Assembly (NCBI RefSeq): GCF_032854445.1
Contig: NC_088302.1
Span: 48,762,046-48,826,045 of the forward strand
Length of the DNA stretch: 64,000 nucleotides
From: Liolophura sinensis
Taxonomy: Eukaryota; Mollusca; Polyplacophora; Chitonida; Chitonidae
Reading direction: 5' to 3'
Under the pieces are notes generated by a model, which was not told the origin of the DNA, did no database searches, and worked only from the letters and a program-made list of their open reading frames with translations. Both the position numbers and the translations under genes were made by a program. The stretch's first letter is position 1. Each line of letters begins with the position of its first letter. Shown here one piece after another: positions 33,232 through 46,079 of this stretch.

Positions 33232-33347
33232 TTATTTATTTATCTATCTGATTGGTGTTTTACGCCGTACTCAAGAATTTAAGACGGCGACCAGCATTAT
33301 GATGGAAGAAAACAGGACAGAGGCCCACGACCATCCGCAGGATGCAC
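33232..33347 (-). mobile_element. SINE, truncated
   Basis: The tail ATTATTTATTTATC is followed by TTTTACGCCGTACTCAAGAA, a shortened ACGACGGCG block and CACGACCATCCGCAGG, then the copy stops before the tRNA head. Confidence 0.78.
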
Positions 33348-35229
33348 TTAAGTAGAATGCCCATGTTCACAGGAAATGTGACCGACGGACCGCCAGACCG
33401 TGTGTGTGACTCATTACTTGAACTACCTTATAGCTTTTTGTTTCTTTTGGAACAAGTTTCTTGTTCAATGACCTCCTCGTAGTTTAGCATTTGATGAATG
33501 AACCATTCTGAAATTCCTCTAAACAGTTTTTGAGTTTCTAATCAGTTCTCACATGTTGATAAAATGCTCAACAAGAAATGGAGCCATGGTGAGCTCCTTC
33601 AAATTGGCTTCGTTTTAATTTTGGACGTGGAACGTTAATAAATAGTCTCCCTCAGCCTTATTCATAATAATGGACACCAACTGCTGCAACGCCGCTCACT
33701 GATTAATGCGTAAATAATAACCTGCAGTATCAATAATTCAGGTTGTGCATATTTTGTTCACCGCGCTGCAGAACTATGCATGATAAAGGGTAATATACAA
33801 TACCTGTGTGCTATGTGGAAGGTTAGACCGTACATTGCAAGACAAGGGTGACTGTTTTATTCATTTAATCGAACAGTGAACTATTGATTTAACTGTGTTC
33901 AGAGCAACGAAAGTAGCCAATTGAAAAAAAATCTTATTTCTAGACTAAGAGTCTATGCTTTCCTACATAATTGTCCTTGACTATTATCAGGTTAGGTGAG
34001 TTTAACCTATAATTCTTGCTACATGCCTTGTATGCCTTGTACAATGTAGCAGTATACCGTGTTTGGAAAGTATAAAATTAAAGAAATTAAAATATGGAGA
34101 GGTGGAAGCTAAGGCGAGTTCTTTGAATGAATTAATCTTGACTTCCATCAATGCATTATTTATGATGGACATTTTCCAGTGTCCATTTCTTATTCATACA
34201 GACAGTTTTGTCAGCATAAGTTGACACCGTGTGCTAGTCAAAGGGTATAATATGCCCAGCACAATTACTGCGTAGCAAAGTGTACATAGCGGGCTTTACC
34301 TGCATAAAATCATACATATGTTCACATTTGTTAGCCTATAATAGAATAGATTATGAATATGTGTCAAAGTTAGAGCAGATATCAAACATTTATACATTTT
34401 ATGTGTGCATTTTCCCAAGGTAATGATTTGGTTTTAAAAGAAGCAAGGTGTAATAAATTTTAACACAGCCGCCTGTTTGCAAGGGGTCCAGCCTTATATA
34501 TAACATAAGTGTTACTCTCTCTTGATAGGCAAATGTTTGCTCGTCCTTACGAAGGGCTGGTACATTTTTGTTTATAATGATTGTACAGTTCATTTCATTA
34601 CTGTGTTTTTTCAGCATTAACCACTTGTGACGGCTGAACACACAATGTCTACCCGTTGCTTGGGTAAACTCAAGATAACGCCAGGTACTGTAAACTCATG
34701 TCCGGTTCAAGAGACGTGGTGTAGGCTTTATGTCATTTATTTATTTTAAGCCGTTTTGCAAAGTAGATCCAGTGAACAGATATCCTACTGGGTAATTGTC
34801 TTTCACTCACTTACCGACATGCGGCATGTTTCTTTCATTTCATGACTGACTGATTAATTAGATTGAACAGCACAACTGATGCTGTGTGGAACTGGACGCT
34901 TCAACCAGCAACATGCATTTTATCAACATATTGATTTTTTTTCTATTTTTAAATAAAATAAAAAAATGATTTATTTAAAACATTCGCTATGGATAACTAT
35001 GTCGCGGAAATAGGCAACGACCGCGTACATTTTATTCCTCTACAGTTATCCCGCATGTGTGTTCTTTAACATCTGTTTGTATAGTAGTATGCAATGTCTA
35101 CAGTCGTATACGATGGTTGGTTCAACACAAAAGGTAGACTTCTTTCAGTATAATAAAATATAGTGTATGATGTAGGGTGAGATATCAAGGATTGTCAGTT
35201 CTCAATCACTTATCAATCGGACAAATCAT
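33348..35229. other. Gene-free stretch
   Basis: AT-rich sequence; I see no gene, RNA gene or mobile element ends in it. Confidence 0.4.
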
Positions 35230-35236
35230 GTAGAAA

Positions 35237-36083
35237 TCGTTTTCACCGCGGAGAAAACGCTTACACCACAAAGGAAACGTTTTACATTGCTTTAAAGGAA
35301 AAGATGTTTAAAAATCAAAGAAGACATCACTAAATAGATCATCTAAAACAATGCATAAAAATACTTTTATTTATTTTTTGATTTAGATTTTTGTGAAATT
35401 GTGGTGTTCAAATAGTTGAATTCTAAGGTGGGCTTTATGCATCATACCATCAGAGGCTAGGAACTCTCACGTCACAGAAAGTATATCCAACTCTCATCAC
35501 GACTGCTAAATGTTGGAATAACTCTTTTTACCTAAGAAAAAATTTGACTGAGATAACGTTCTCAAAAATTCCGTCTTTCTGGTGAACGTCACGAAAAAAA
35601 TATGAGGTGAAGCCAGAGCTCCTAGATGCCGACAGTATGGCTCTTAAGGGTTCACCATAGTAGTTAAATATTTCAATGCTTTTCAACACTGTAAAAAAAA
35701 AATTGAAAAAATGAACGAAAGTATTAGTACGCAAAAGTTTCAGTTGTCAGTATGATGAACCTTACCTTATATTTTAGCTTCCGTTTCCGTTTATGGATGT
35801 ATTCGTCTTGTTTCCTATTTTGCTTCCGTATCTGCGTTATTTCATTTTAGCGTCAGCTTTTTTTTCAAAATTTGTAATCTTTTCTACCAATTTACAATTA
35901 TTAAGTTTTAGTATTCAAAGAATAAAAAAAACTTCAAGTATATACGATGGGCTTGCACAGGCAAAGAAACAAAGAAGGCTAAATAGAGACATAACCTTTC
36001 AAAAACAATGAAAACCATGTTCGCTGCGGCGAAAACCTTTTTTTCTTTCGGTGGTGTAAACCCTTTCTTCGCGGAGAAAAACG
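35237..36083. mobile_element. Possible MITE with imperfect inverted ends
   Basis: 35237-35280 (TTTTCACCGCGGAGAAAACG, then TTACACCACAAAGGAAACG) recurs in inverted form at 36036-36083 (TTTCGGTGGTGTAAACCCTT, then CGCGGAGAAAAACG) at roughly 80 percent by eye. Between them is AT-rich sequence without a gene. No target duplication was established, so only the inverted repeat is firm. Confidence 0.4.
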
Positions 36084-36749
36084 TCCCATCGTGGAGAAAA
36101 GTTTTTTCCTTTTTTTTCGATATTTTTAGATGCATTTATCAATTTTGTGTAAAATGTTTTTGTTTGACTGTTAATTTGCTTTTGCATATTTTTTTATTCT
36201 TTGCGGTTAAGGTTTTACTGCAGGAAGCCCATTGACTCATTATATAAATCAGTAGAAAATGTTACCAATTTCGAATAGCACTGACAACCCACCAGGTCTA
36301 GCCCGTCCAGTGTATTGCCACTGGGGCGATCTTACTACAAAAATGGACAAGACGATACAAATGAGCTGTGGGAAGTTTGCACGCAAATCACGATAAGCTC
36401 TGTAAATTTTAATACACCTATATATTCTTTAGCGCGGAAAGTAAAAGGCAGACAGGTAACGGTCGGGTGTTTGGAAGCGGGGTGGGGGGGGGGGGGAGGG
36501 AATGTGCGGGTGTTGGTGTGTAATGGCGTTTCCACCGCAGCGGAGCAATGCGCGACAGCCAGCGTTTGGAGTTCTTTACTTTCAATTCAAATATTTAAGA
36601 AAAAAACAATTTATCTGTTGTTCAATAGATTGTGACCATAATCATGCATATCATTCCCTTAGAGCAGCTACAATCTATGGCATCGAAGTAGAAATTTGGC
36701 AACAGCCTGAAATGCCTTATTCTAAGTTTTCAATACTGCAACTTCATTA

Positions 36750-37390
36750 AAACGATTGATGCCGGGGTGGCGTTATTCTGTATACAATAAATACCGAGGG
36801 TACGTTTGACGCACATGTAAGCAACAAAATATAAGATGGGGAAAGTTGGGAGATAGTGTCCTCTACAAACCACTCCTCGTAAAGCCCTGGGTCGTTGAGA
36901 CCAAATCCAAACAAGCTGCTCGGCAGAGGACCTGATAGAAGTCGAAACAATAGTATTTCATCCTGACGACGACTATGCGACAGTTCATAGCACCAAGTAA
37001 TAAAAGCATTACGTTCAAGGAAAAAACTCTATTTGCCTCTTTAAGCGATAGGGGACCGTGAGGGATATAACAGGTAACAGAAGAGCTTGTTTAAGCAACT
37101 TGTCAGCCAGTTTATAACCAGGTATACCGACATGAGCCGGCTCCCAGCTAAACGACACAGACACTGCACGGTAATTAACTATGGTATATAGATAGAGTAT
37201 TTCAAATTTTAGTGTAGATGACTTGTTCCACAGAAAATTAGCAAAAGAGGACAGAGAGTCTTTGAAAATAAAAGCGCAGATTGTTCTTCATTCCAGTAAA
37301 AACCGGAGGGCACCAATAAATGCAGTGAGTTCGGCAGTAAACACAGATAACGAGTTTGCCGGTCTAAAGGAAGCAGGTATCACATGACAT
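36750..37390 (-). pseudogene. LINE RNase H remnant (minus strand)
   Basis: Read on the minus strand, the stretch gives NSLSVFTAELTAFIGALRFL, a stop, then FKDSLSSFANFL and, further on, SWEPAHVGIPGYKLADKLLK. These are the RNase H blocks of I-type non-LTR retrotransposon ORF2 proteins (ELxAI, SDSLxAL, WVPxHxGIxGNExADxxAK). Stops and shifts break it. A G-rich tract with a run of 12 or more G lies upstream at 36481-36500. It is unrelated in position and strand to the remnant at 46.1-47.2 kb. Confidence 0.65.
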
Positions 37391-38851
37391 GGCGTATTAT
37401 TATACCTCATCAATATTCATCAAGCTATCTCGATATTTCATTAGTCAATCCAGATTCTGTGATGGATCATAATCTTGCATAAACTGAACGGTCCTCTGTA
37501 TGCGAGACGTAGTTGAAGTCTAGTGATTTCTCGTGATGTGATTTCTTTCAGTTCATTAATTTTACTGACGAGAAAACAGGAATGGAATTAAATTCACTTT
37601 ATTCCGCAAATGACATTACCCTGAGGATGTACATTGCATATAACACATATCTTACGTTGTCGCTATTGTTTGAAAGATTCGCGATCTTGGTTGTTCTGTT
37701 TGTCTTATGACCAAATTGCTAACACAACGAATAAAAGTTGACTAAAATAAAACACATCCGGCATCGCGGTCAAGTCAGCTTGGCAAATTCTGGCCTCGAC
37801 TCCTGGATCTATGGTATCAACTCCACAAAAAGTTAATGTGTTACACACTGGCTCCATTGTTTGTCACGAGTTATTGATCTTACGAGTCCACCAGTGTTAC
37901 TGAGGAGCATGGTTACACTCATTCCTCTCCCAGTTCACACCAACCTCCTTCCAAGGACACACTCATCTTCTCGCGCGTGACACACGCATCCCCTCTCCAG
38001 ATTCGCTCAGCTCCATTTTCTATACACAGTCACGCCCATGATCATTCCCCTTCCCAAGACACGCCCATCAGCATCCCCCTCCCAAGACACGCCCATGATC
38101 ACCCCCATACCCCACCCCTCCCAAGACATACTCGCGTATGGAAGCCGACAGGGGACAGGCTTTCCCTACCTAGTTACCAGGATGAATCACTACCTTGAAC
38201 TGTATTACGAAGGTGGATAACACAATAAGAGATTTATATAAAACCACCACTTCATTATTACGAATACACATCGTTTAGTTCAACAACTTTAAATAAATAC
38301 ACCCAGATGTATTCGCTGTATACGGGGTAATTATTTATTACATTGCTTTCTACAACATCTACATTGCTTAATTAACTTATTAAATAATACATCGATGACA
38401 TATTGACATTTAGAAAACGATGATTTCATAAAACCAATGAGTCTGGCCAAACAATAAACTCAGGTACTGTTCTAGTTAGTTACCGCTTTTTGTTTTCCGT
38501 TCGACTGAGTGATTACAAATGTCAATGTTACGCGAGTCTTTTGGCACCTTGCCAACACTTTCACCTGTGACGACCTAGTCAAGTTGGATCGGTCAAACAT
38601 ACTCATTAGTCCCTAGGTTTCTTTACACTAGAAACGCCCGTTTCCATACTTGGACTGTCTGGGGCATGCTTAATTGTATAGGGGTGAAAGCGTTGTTGTT
38701 TTGGGAAGGAATTAATTAAATTAATACAATTTTGGTGAAAGTTGAATGTATTAGAATAGCATTTTAACGGTTTGATCTTTGCCTTGTCCTCAAAGAGTGG
38801 AAACTTCCGCTTTCCCGACATATATCTGAGGCATATATCAATGCAAAGCCT
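37391..38851. other. Gene-free stretch with a small CCC-rich repeat
   Basis: CCCTCCCAAGACACGCCCAT-type units recur about four times at 38045-38125. Otherwise no gene or element was recognised. Confidence 0.45.
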
Positions 38852-38980
38852 CGGGCCTGCGGATGGTAGTGGATTTCCACCGGGTCTGTCCCGTTTCCAC
38901 CCACCATAATGCTGGCCGCTGTCGTATAAGTGAAATATTCTTGAGTACGACGTAAAACACTAATCAAATAAATAAATAAC
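38852..38980 (+). mobile_element. SINE, 5'-truncated
   Basis: CGGATGG, CCCACCATAATGCTGGCCGC, GTATAAGTGAAATATTCTTG and the CAAATAAATAAATAA tail are present in + orientation; the tRNA head is absent. Confidence 0.85.
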
Positions 38981-39744
38981 TAAAACGCAAAACCTTTACG
39001 TATTAATTTTACCAAAGTGCACCGCAACGCAATGGCGTGAAGGCGGAAACATGAGACTGGCTGCTGGCGTGACTATATTCGCCAATCAAGGTACATTGGA
39101 GTAACAGCGCGTGGAAACCCCCACAAAGTGTGATCTCACTCAAACATTCTGTCGTTGTCACCCCACATACGCATACTGCGACCGTGTGCTCACGCACATA
39201 TAATGTGAAGGTGGTCTCTTGCATAAATACTGCAGTGAGAGCTCACATCATCTTGGGACAGGAGATGAGGGGAAAGTGAAAAAGCTGTCGTACAGCTCGG
39301 ACGTGTTTTTGAGCTCCAGGTGTCGTGGCACTCAGCTACTGTCTCTGGGTTGTACTATTGTATGATTTTGGGGATTGAGTGAGTCAGTGCTTGGGGTTTA
39401 ACGTCGAACTCAACGTATGATTTTGGCTGTAAATTTAACTGTACATAGGATTTTTGTGTTTTTCATGTTGTTGTATATAATGTTGGATTACTTTGTATTT
39501 TTTTCTTTTTTGTTTTGAATATAGATTGTATTTGTTGGGGTAGGGGTTAGATAGAGGTAGATTGTTTTGATTGTATATGCACTGTGTTCTCAGCACTACT
39601 AACACGGGCTTCTGTCGTCCACGCCTTTCGCTGTGAGTCGCCCCACAGCAAAACTAATAGTCCGTAAGCTAACTGATAGCTCCTTGTTGGTGTCGTGTTG
39701 CACGAAGTTTTACCTGTACAGTTTGTTCAAGCCACAGGCCACAA

Positions 39745-40535
39745 TGGATGAGTCGGCTGGAGAGTCCGTGGACTCGGATGATCTACAGTCTGATATGGAA
39801 ATCGGGCCAAGTATCTTAGGCTCTGGTAAACGACCTTTAAGATCAAATCCTGAAAATGCTGCTGGTAAGAAATCTTGTTCTGTTATGAAGGCCATTGGAA
39901 ACCACTCTCTATCTAAAATTAACACTTTACGTTTAGGCGAGGCCCTACAGCAGGCATGTCACCCACTTTTAAAAAACAAAGTGGACACCTTTATGGTTTT
40001 AAGATTTATTACTTGACTGCCTATTAAATGCATAAAATAAAGCTTTACTTTTTATGGTCAAGTATTTGTGGTACAATTCCACAACGAAGTCTGTAGTTTC
40101 TGTGACAAATGTGTCCAAAGTGGGCAGTGGCCAGAAAACCCCAAGTATGAAAAGTAAAGAAATAATGAAAACAAGGTTAAGCACACAACAAATTTGGGTG
40201 TGACAGCACTAATCACTCTAACATCAGCACATTTCCCAAATATTGTATCTATGGCTGAGGTCAATGTTCATTCCAGGGGAGATAATCATGGACACTCCTA
40301 CTACGAAATATGCAAATTCACAGGAGGGTACGCTAGGGTGGGTGTGAAAGTAGTACCAGCTGTCCTTCATACACATTTTGTGCAGTTTAAAAGACTGAAA
40401 TATATTAGGCCAACTATATCTATTCTATCAACAAAAATTCTATGCGGAAAAGGAAATCAATTATTTTCACAGAAGCGGAATTCAGTAGTCTTGGAATGCT
40501 ACAGGTATGGAAAGTTTGGATGTTTTCCCCACTGA
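39745..40535 (+). pseudogene. Possible LINE ORF1 remnant or unrecognised coding relic
   Basis: An ATG at 39745 opens MDESAGESVDSDDLQSDMEI, an acidic start, and a 91-codon frame to 40016. Weakly coding-like pieces follow in other frames to 40535, where ECYRYGKFGC faintly recalls a broken CCHC knuckle. It lies on the same strand as the LINE ORF2 end at 46.1-47.2 kb, so both may once have belonged to one element. I do not recognise the protein. Confidence 0.25.
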
Positions 40536-41065
40536 AGATTATGAAGTCGAACACAAAGCACTCAAAAAAATTACTTTACTGCTCTCTCACTATTTCAGTA
40601 CATGATCTTGCTGTCAGTATACTTGAATGCAAGTTGTATGATCTACTAGTATGCACTGTTGTGATCAAAATATAACGTATAATTTAGGTACAATAGCTAA
40701 ATTGCTGTAAGGAATGCACACATTTGAGTATATCAGAAATTACAAGTGACATTTACCTTCAATGGATGATCTTTTGTCCCATTTGTACTTCAGTGGAGGG
40801 AAAGTCCGTTTCACATCTTTGCAGATCTCCAACTGAAAGATAGGAGAAAATGCTTAACTACACATGTAAAGCTACACGCTCAAAAATATATTTTCTACTT
40901 TTAGTTTAACAACCACGTGTTGTACAATCTGTGTAATAAATGAAATTTGGACTTTGTTAGTCTTCAACTACTAGGAAGACACATAAACTTAAAACCTATC
41001 CATTGAATACCTTATCTGTTAACATGTTGAGCAGGAAGATCCTACATGTAATGATACGTGGGACT
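40536..41065. other. Gene-free stretch before the 40-bp minisatellite
   Basis: AT-rich; nothing recognised. Confidence 0.35.
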
Positions 41066-41945
41066 TTACCGGGCTGCTATCCACCTTAGGAGAGTCAACG
41101 AGCATTTACTGGGTTGCTATCCACCTTAGAAGAGTCACCGAGCATTTACCGGGCTGCTATCCACCTTAGGAGAGTCACCGGGCATTTACCGGGCTGCTAT
41201 CCACCTTAGGAGAGTCACCGAGCATTTTACCGGGCTGCTATCCACCTTAGGAGAGTCACCGAGCATTTTACCGGGCTGCTATCCACCTTAGGAGAGTCAC
41301 CGGGCATTTACCGGGCTGCTATCCACCTTAGGAGAGTCACCTGAGCATTTTACCGGGCTGCTATCCACCTTAGGAGAGTCACCGGGCATTTACCGGACTG
41401 CTATCCACCTTAGGAGAGTCACCGAGCATTTACCGGGCTGCTATCCACCTTAGGAGAGTCACCGAGCATTTTACCGGGCTGCTATCCACCTTAGGAGAGT
41501 CACCGAACATTTTACCGGGCTGCTATCCACCTTAGGAGAGTCATCGATCATTTACTGGGCTGCTATCCACCTTAGAGTCACCGAGCATTTACCGGGCTGC
41601 TATCCACCTTAGGAGAGTCACCGAGCATTTTACCGGGCTGCTATCCACCTTAGGAGAGTCACCGAGCATTTTACCGGGCTGCTATCCACCTTAGGAGAGT
41701 CATCGATCATTTACTGGGCTGCTATCCACCTTAGGAGGGTCACCGAGCATTTTACCGGGCTGCTATCCACCTTAGGAGAGTCACCGGGCATTTACCGGGC
41801 TGCTATCCACCACAGGAGAGTCACCGAGCATTTACTGGGCTGATATCCACCACAGGAGGGTCACCGAGCAAATACCGGGCTGCTATCCACCTTAGGAGAG
41901 TCACCGAGCATTTAGCGGGCTGCTATCCACCACAGGAGAGTCAGC
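41066..41945. repeat. 40-bp minisatellite, about 22 units
   Basis: Units of TTTACCGGGCTGCTATCCACC followed by TTAGGAGAGTCACCGAGCA, 39-42 bp, very homogeneous. Variants include CCACAGGAG at the right end and ATCGATCA in two units. Several neighbouring units share variants, which indicates block duplication. Confidence 0.95.
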
Positions 41946-42443
41946 CGAGTAATGCAAGACAGTACTCGTCCTGAAAAAAAAAAACAAGAGAAAGACAGAA
42001 TTAAAATTTGGCTGATATCAGAGCTTAACAACCCTTGTGGCACTACACTTGAAAAGGAAGAGACATTTTCAAAATGGATTAAGGCAGTCATCACTGTTTA
42101 TGATCAATCAATGGAGATAGCTCAAAAGATTAGTTGCCTCAGGTTGCGCTTCTTGCCACAAGAAAACACATCATACATACATGTACATTCGACGGAAACT
42201 GCGCCCTCAGATAACTTAATAAAAGTGGAGTACGACGTAAAACAATTAAGCACACATACATTAATGCGTAAGTTAAGTCTGTAATGATTAGGTAGCAAAA
42301 GATCTTTTTCATGAAGAGAATACAATAATATGGTCCATATGTTATTTTTAAGAGCAGACAAGTTAATGATTGGTGGTTACAACTGAAAACGTACTGGAAC
42401 TATATAGTAGTTCTGTGCATGGGTGTGTTAATGTGCCGTAGGA

Positions 42444-45400
42444 TCAGGTACTAAGACATGTGGCTGTGACGGGAATGAACTCTGAAATGCTGAAGGGAAG
42501 TGACAAGAATGCAATAAAGCAAAAACAAGAGAAAAGCTTGTGTGATGGGTACATATTGACAGGGCCAAAATATTTCACCTCATCGTCGAAATGGAAATCA
42601 TTACGGAACCAGTCCTTCTCAATGCGGAGATTAAGCAGTTCGTCCTCCCCATCATATGCCACTTGATAAAGACTGTAAATGGACTGCGTGGCCATGTTGT
42701 CATCCTTATCCTGTTGGTCGTATGGGACTTCCTTTGGTACCACTTCTTTGGGCCTTTCCAATCTTCCATCGATGGCGAATTCGTTTCCCAACTGGATTTG
42801 CAGGAAACGTTCCTTTCCTCTTCTGGCCCTTTTGCAAGGGATACTTGTTTATTTGCCATCGTGTGATAATTGCATAGAACTTACCTTTTCTCATGTTAGA
42901 TTTGTCGTGCTCGTGTTGTAGAGTCGCACAAAGACTATTTGGAAGATGTTGAAGGTGTAGCATTTAAAAAACCCTGGTACTGGGTTACAACTTTCTTTAA
43001 ATTAGTGGCCAACTGGTCGCAGTCAAAAGATTTTCCATGCTGGCTAAATTGTAGCAGAACCTTGTTTACACCTGGGGGAATGATGACTGTCTTGTACTAT
43101 CCAATCTGAGACTTCAAGGCATTGAGAAGGTCCTTTTTGTTTGTGGACTGTACAAGTTCATCCACAACAGTCGCTGAGCGACAGTGACCTCCAAATTTCT
43201 CCACTTCATCTAATGGTTTCTGCCGAACAACAGCACTTTTGAAGACTTTCCCTTGTTTCTGCATCTCCTTCTCTTTCAGAGAAGCAAGTTGTTTTTCCTC
43301 GAGATTTCTGCGTCGCTGTGACCATACCTCCTTAAATTCTGCACATCTGGTCCTTGCAGTTTTCAATATCAGCCTCCTCCTCACTTAAGGACTGCAACCA
43401 TGGCAGTGTCTTGTTGTACGCCCACATAATGCTGCCTTCGACATTTTCAACTGTTGCATTTGGCTTGATATTTGGCAGGTATTTTAAATAGACGAAGTGG
43501 CTCTGACCAATTGAATTGGTGGTAGGAACAGATGCAGATTCGTGCCGATGGTTTTCCATGTTCTCCGCCAGGAAGCTGAGACGTTACTTGTCTTGCGAAG
43601 GTGACCAAAGCATGTGTTGCCACAAGACTAAAAAACCTCCATAGTGATGTCAAGATGTTTCTCATCTGGCGATTGACGGATAACAGAATGGTACAGGTCG
43701 TTTTAGACTGGTGGGCGGTCCGGCCGCACACAACACTCTGACTGGATTACACACCAAGAATCAGAACTCAGATGTTCAAGTTCTAGTCTCAGTTTCTGAA
43801 GGTATGGATTCAGGTCTAAGGTGTGGATATGGCGACTCAATACCAAAGCATGAAAGGGAGCTGTAACTATTACATGGACGAGGGTCATCCCTCTTACGCA
43901 AGCAATAAGTAATCATCGCGACATCTCCCTGAAGAGCCTCAATTAAATTATTCCTGTGTACTACCTCTGACATGAGGAGCTTAATATCGTCATGGCGGTG
44001 ATAAGGTGCAGAAGCATTCTTGAAAACCACGACAAAACGATTGTGAGCAAATTTCACAAAGTGCACGGCCTTCTGCTTGTTACGCATCCTCGCATTAAAA
44101 TCTGCTGGTATTCCAGCCGCCCGATTACCGGACATCAATACTATCCAACAAGTGGCTTTGGTAGCCTCAACAACTGTGGACTTTTCCCTTCTTAAGTCTG
44201 GATTGATTTTTCCACGCCCAAGACGAACTTCACCGCCACATGTAAGGATGTCCTCGTATGACTGGAGCATTTTCACAGGCATCAGCTAGTCCCAAAGAAC
44301 ATGAGGGAAACAAAACCATTGGTGCAGCTTCACTGTGTCCCTTCTGGATTCCTCAGGCAAAAATTCACAATTTTGTTTACTTCTCTGGATTAAGGACAGT
44401 CGCAAAACTTCGAAATCTTCTTTGAACTTTTTGTTCACAACATGTTGGTTTGTCATTAATTTCTTAATAGACATAAGTATTGACCTTTCTATGCTTTTCC
44501 TCTCGTCTGCATCATCTGCAACCAATTCTGCCAAGTCCGCCACCACCTCCTCCAGTTCCTGCAGCTGTGTGGCTGTTCACTCTTCACAGTTCCTGCTTTA
44601 CCCATGGCATATGTTTGCTCTATGGTAGAGGCCTGGAAGGCGAAAAATGCCGTTGGTAGTCCGTGGTTCCATCTGTGTGTAGGGTGGTGTTCTTATTTTT
44701 AGCAGCGTTTCACACACTTGTATCTTCCCTACAATGTTGAAATCTAGCAGCATGTTGTCTGTGATGGTAACTTAGCCAAGGTAACACCAAAGAGTTCTAA
44801 GACCACAGTTTCTATCACATCAACAATGTGTCCTAACCCGAGACTTAAGCTTCCTAGACACATAACTGTCTGCCGTAGTTCATCTGTGTACCTCCCATCC
44901 ACGAAGCAATCCACGGTAAGCTTTTCCTGTAGGAGTGAATGGAGTATTTCCGATAAATTGATCATATCCAGTTCCTTTGTGGTAAGTTCAGCTCTGAATA
45001 TGTCCAATTCCAATTTTTGCTTACTCGCCTCATTTTTCAATTTTTCACATTTTCCCTTCATATAGGCCTTTCCATGCTGTTCCTTCTTAATCTCTGCTGA
45101 CAGTTGAGCACAATCACTTTCTTTCTCTTGCAGTTTCTAGGACAGTGATTCAGCCTTCTCTTCTAGGTTGTGTATTTTACCGTTTCTTCTGTCTTCCCTC
45201 GTTATATGGTTTTTAGGTGTTGACGCAGTCTCTGCGCCAGCTGCTCCTTATACTCCGCCAACTCCTGTTTTAACGTCTTCATCTCCCCGGCCTGACTCTG
45301 GCACTCATTCACAAAATCTGTCATGGATTCATCCAGCGCAGACATACTCTTCTGTAAATCGCTATATGCAGATGCTTCTGTTTGGATGCTTGCCGTTGGA

Positions 45401-46020
45401 TGAGCTATACTTGGAACCAACTTAACTCCAGTTGGTAATGCTGCTGATGGTTTCACAACACTGCCTGTAGTCTGCTTTCCTCTTGTAGGTTTAAGACTTT
45501 TCAGAAAGTCTTCCAGTTCTGCAGATTTATGGCCTGTTACAAACAAGGTGTAATGTTTTTGTAAATTGTTGACCTTGAGACGGGAGATTTTCGATAGAGA
45601 TATTGATTATTCCCAAAATTTCCAGCCCCTCGACAAACACTTTCCATTGGTACTTCTTCCTGTGCCAATAACTACGCAATTCAAGGATTATCCCATTTGT
45701 CATTGTATGTGGTGTTCCTTTCCACCCGCCAATTCCCTACTCTAACAAAACTGCTGTAATGTTCTGTTGGGAACAAAGTGGTCCAAGAGTGTTCTTTAAA
45801 TTGGGCTCCGTCCACGGGATAACTTCATTTAAGTCTGCCCCTTAACTTTCTCTTCAGATTTGCATAGCGCAGTATATTTTCACTAACAATGTCTGGTTTT
45901 AATACCATCAATGCCTTTCTTAGTGTCTGCTGAACCAAACCTTTACCATCGATTTGACTTATTATGTCATTAACTAACTCATATGTGATGACACTTTGGA
46001 GCGACCAGAAATCTGAATAA
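42444..46020 (-). pseudogene. Decayed member of an uncharacterised multi-copy animal protein family
   Basis: Minus-strand coding pieces run in order from right to left with frameshifts and stops. 45546-45202 and 45061-44744 are helical or coiled coil (YTDELRQTVMCLGSLSLG). 44546-43776 is one frame broken by a stop near 44283 and includes AHNRFVVVFKNASAPYH. 43731-43447 has THALVTFARQVTSQLPGG. 43559-43332 has NKTLPWLQSLSEEE. 43384-43097 has a basic helix. 42859-42444 has VGKRIRHRWKIG and YQVAYDGEDELLNL, a tudor/chromo-like end. From memory, similar block order occurs in uncharacterised, often repeated proteins of cnidarian and molluscan genomes, possibly transposon-borne. No function is claimed. 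Confidence 0.5.
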
Positions 46021-46079
46021 AGAAACGGTAGCAGTACTCTTGTTCTTAGGTCGTCCTACGATAACCTTGCTTCTCAATT

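Noticed and set aside
36008..36235. Phe-rich frames near 36.1 kb
   Set aside because: Pyrimidine-rich, low-complexity sequence in the suspected MITE end.
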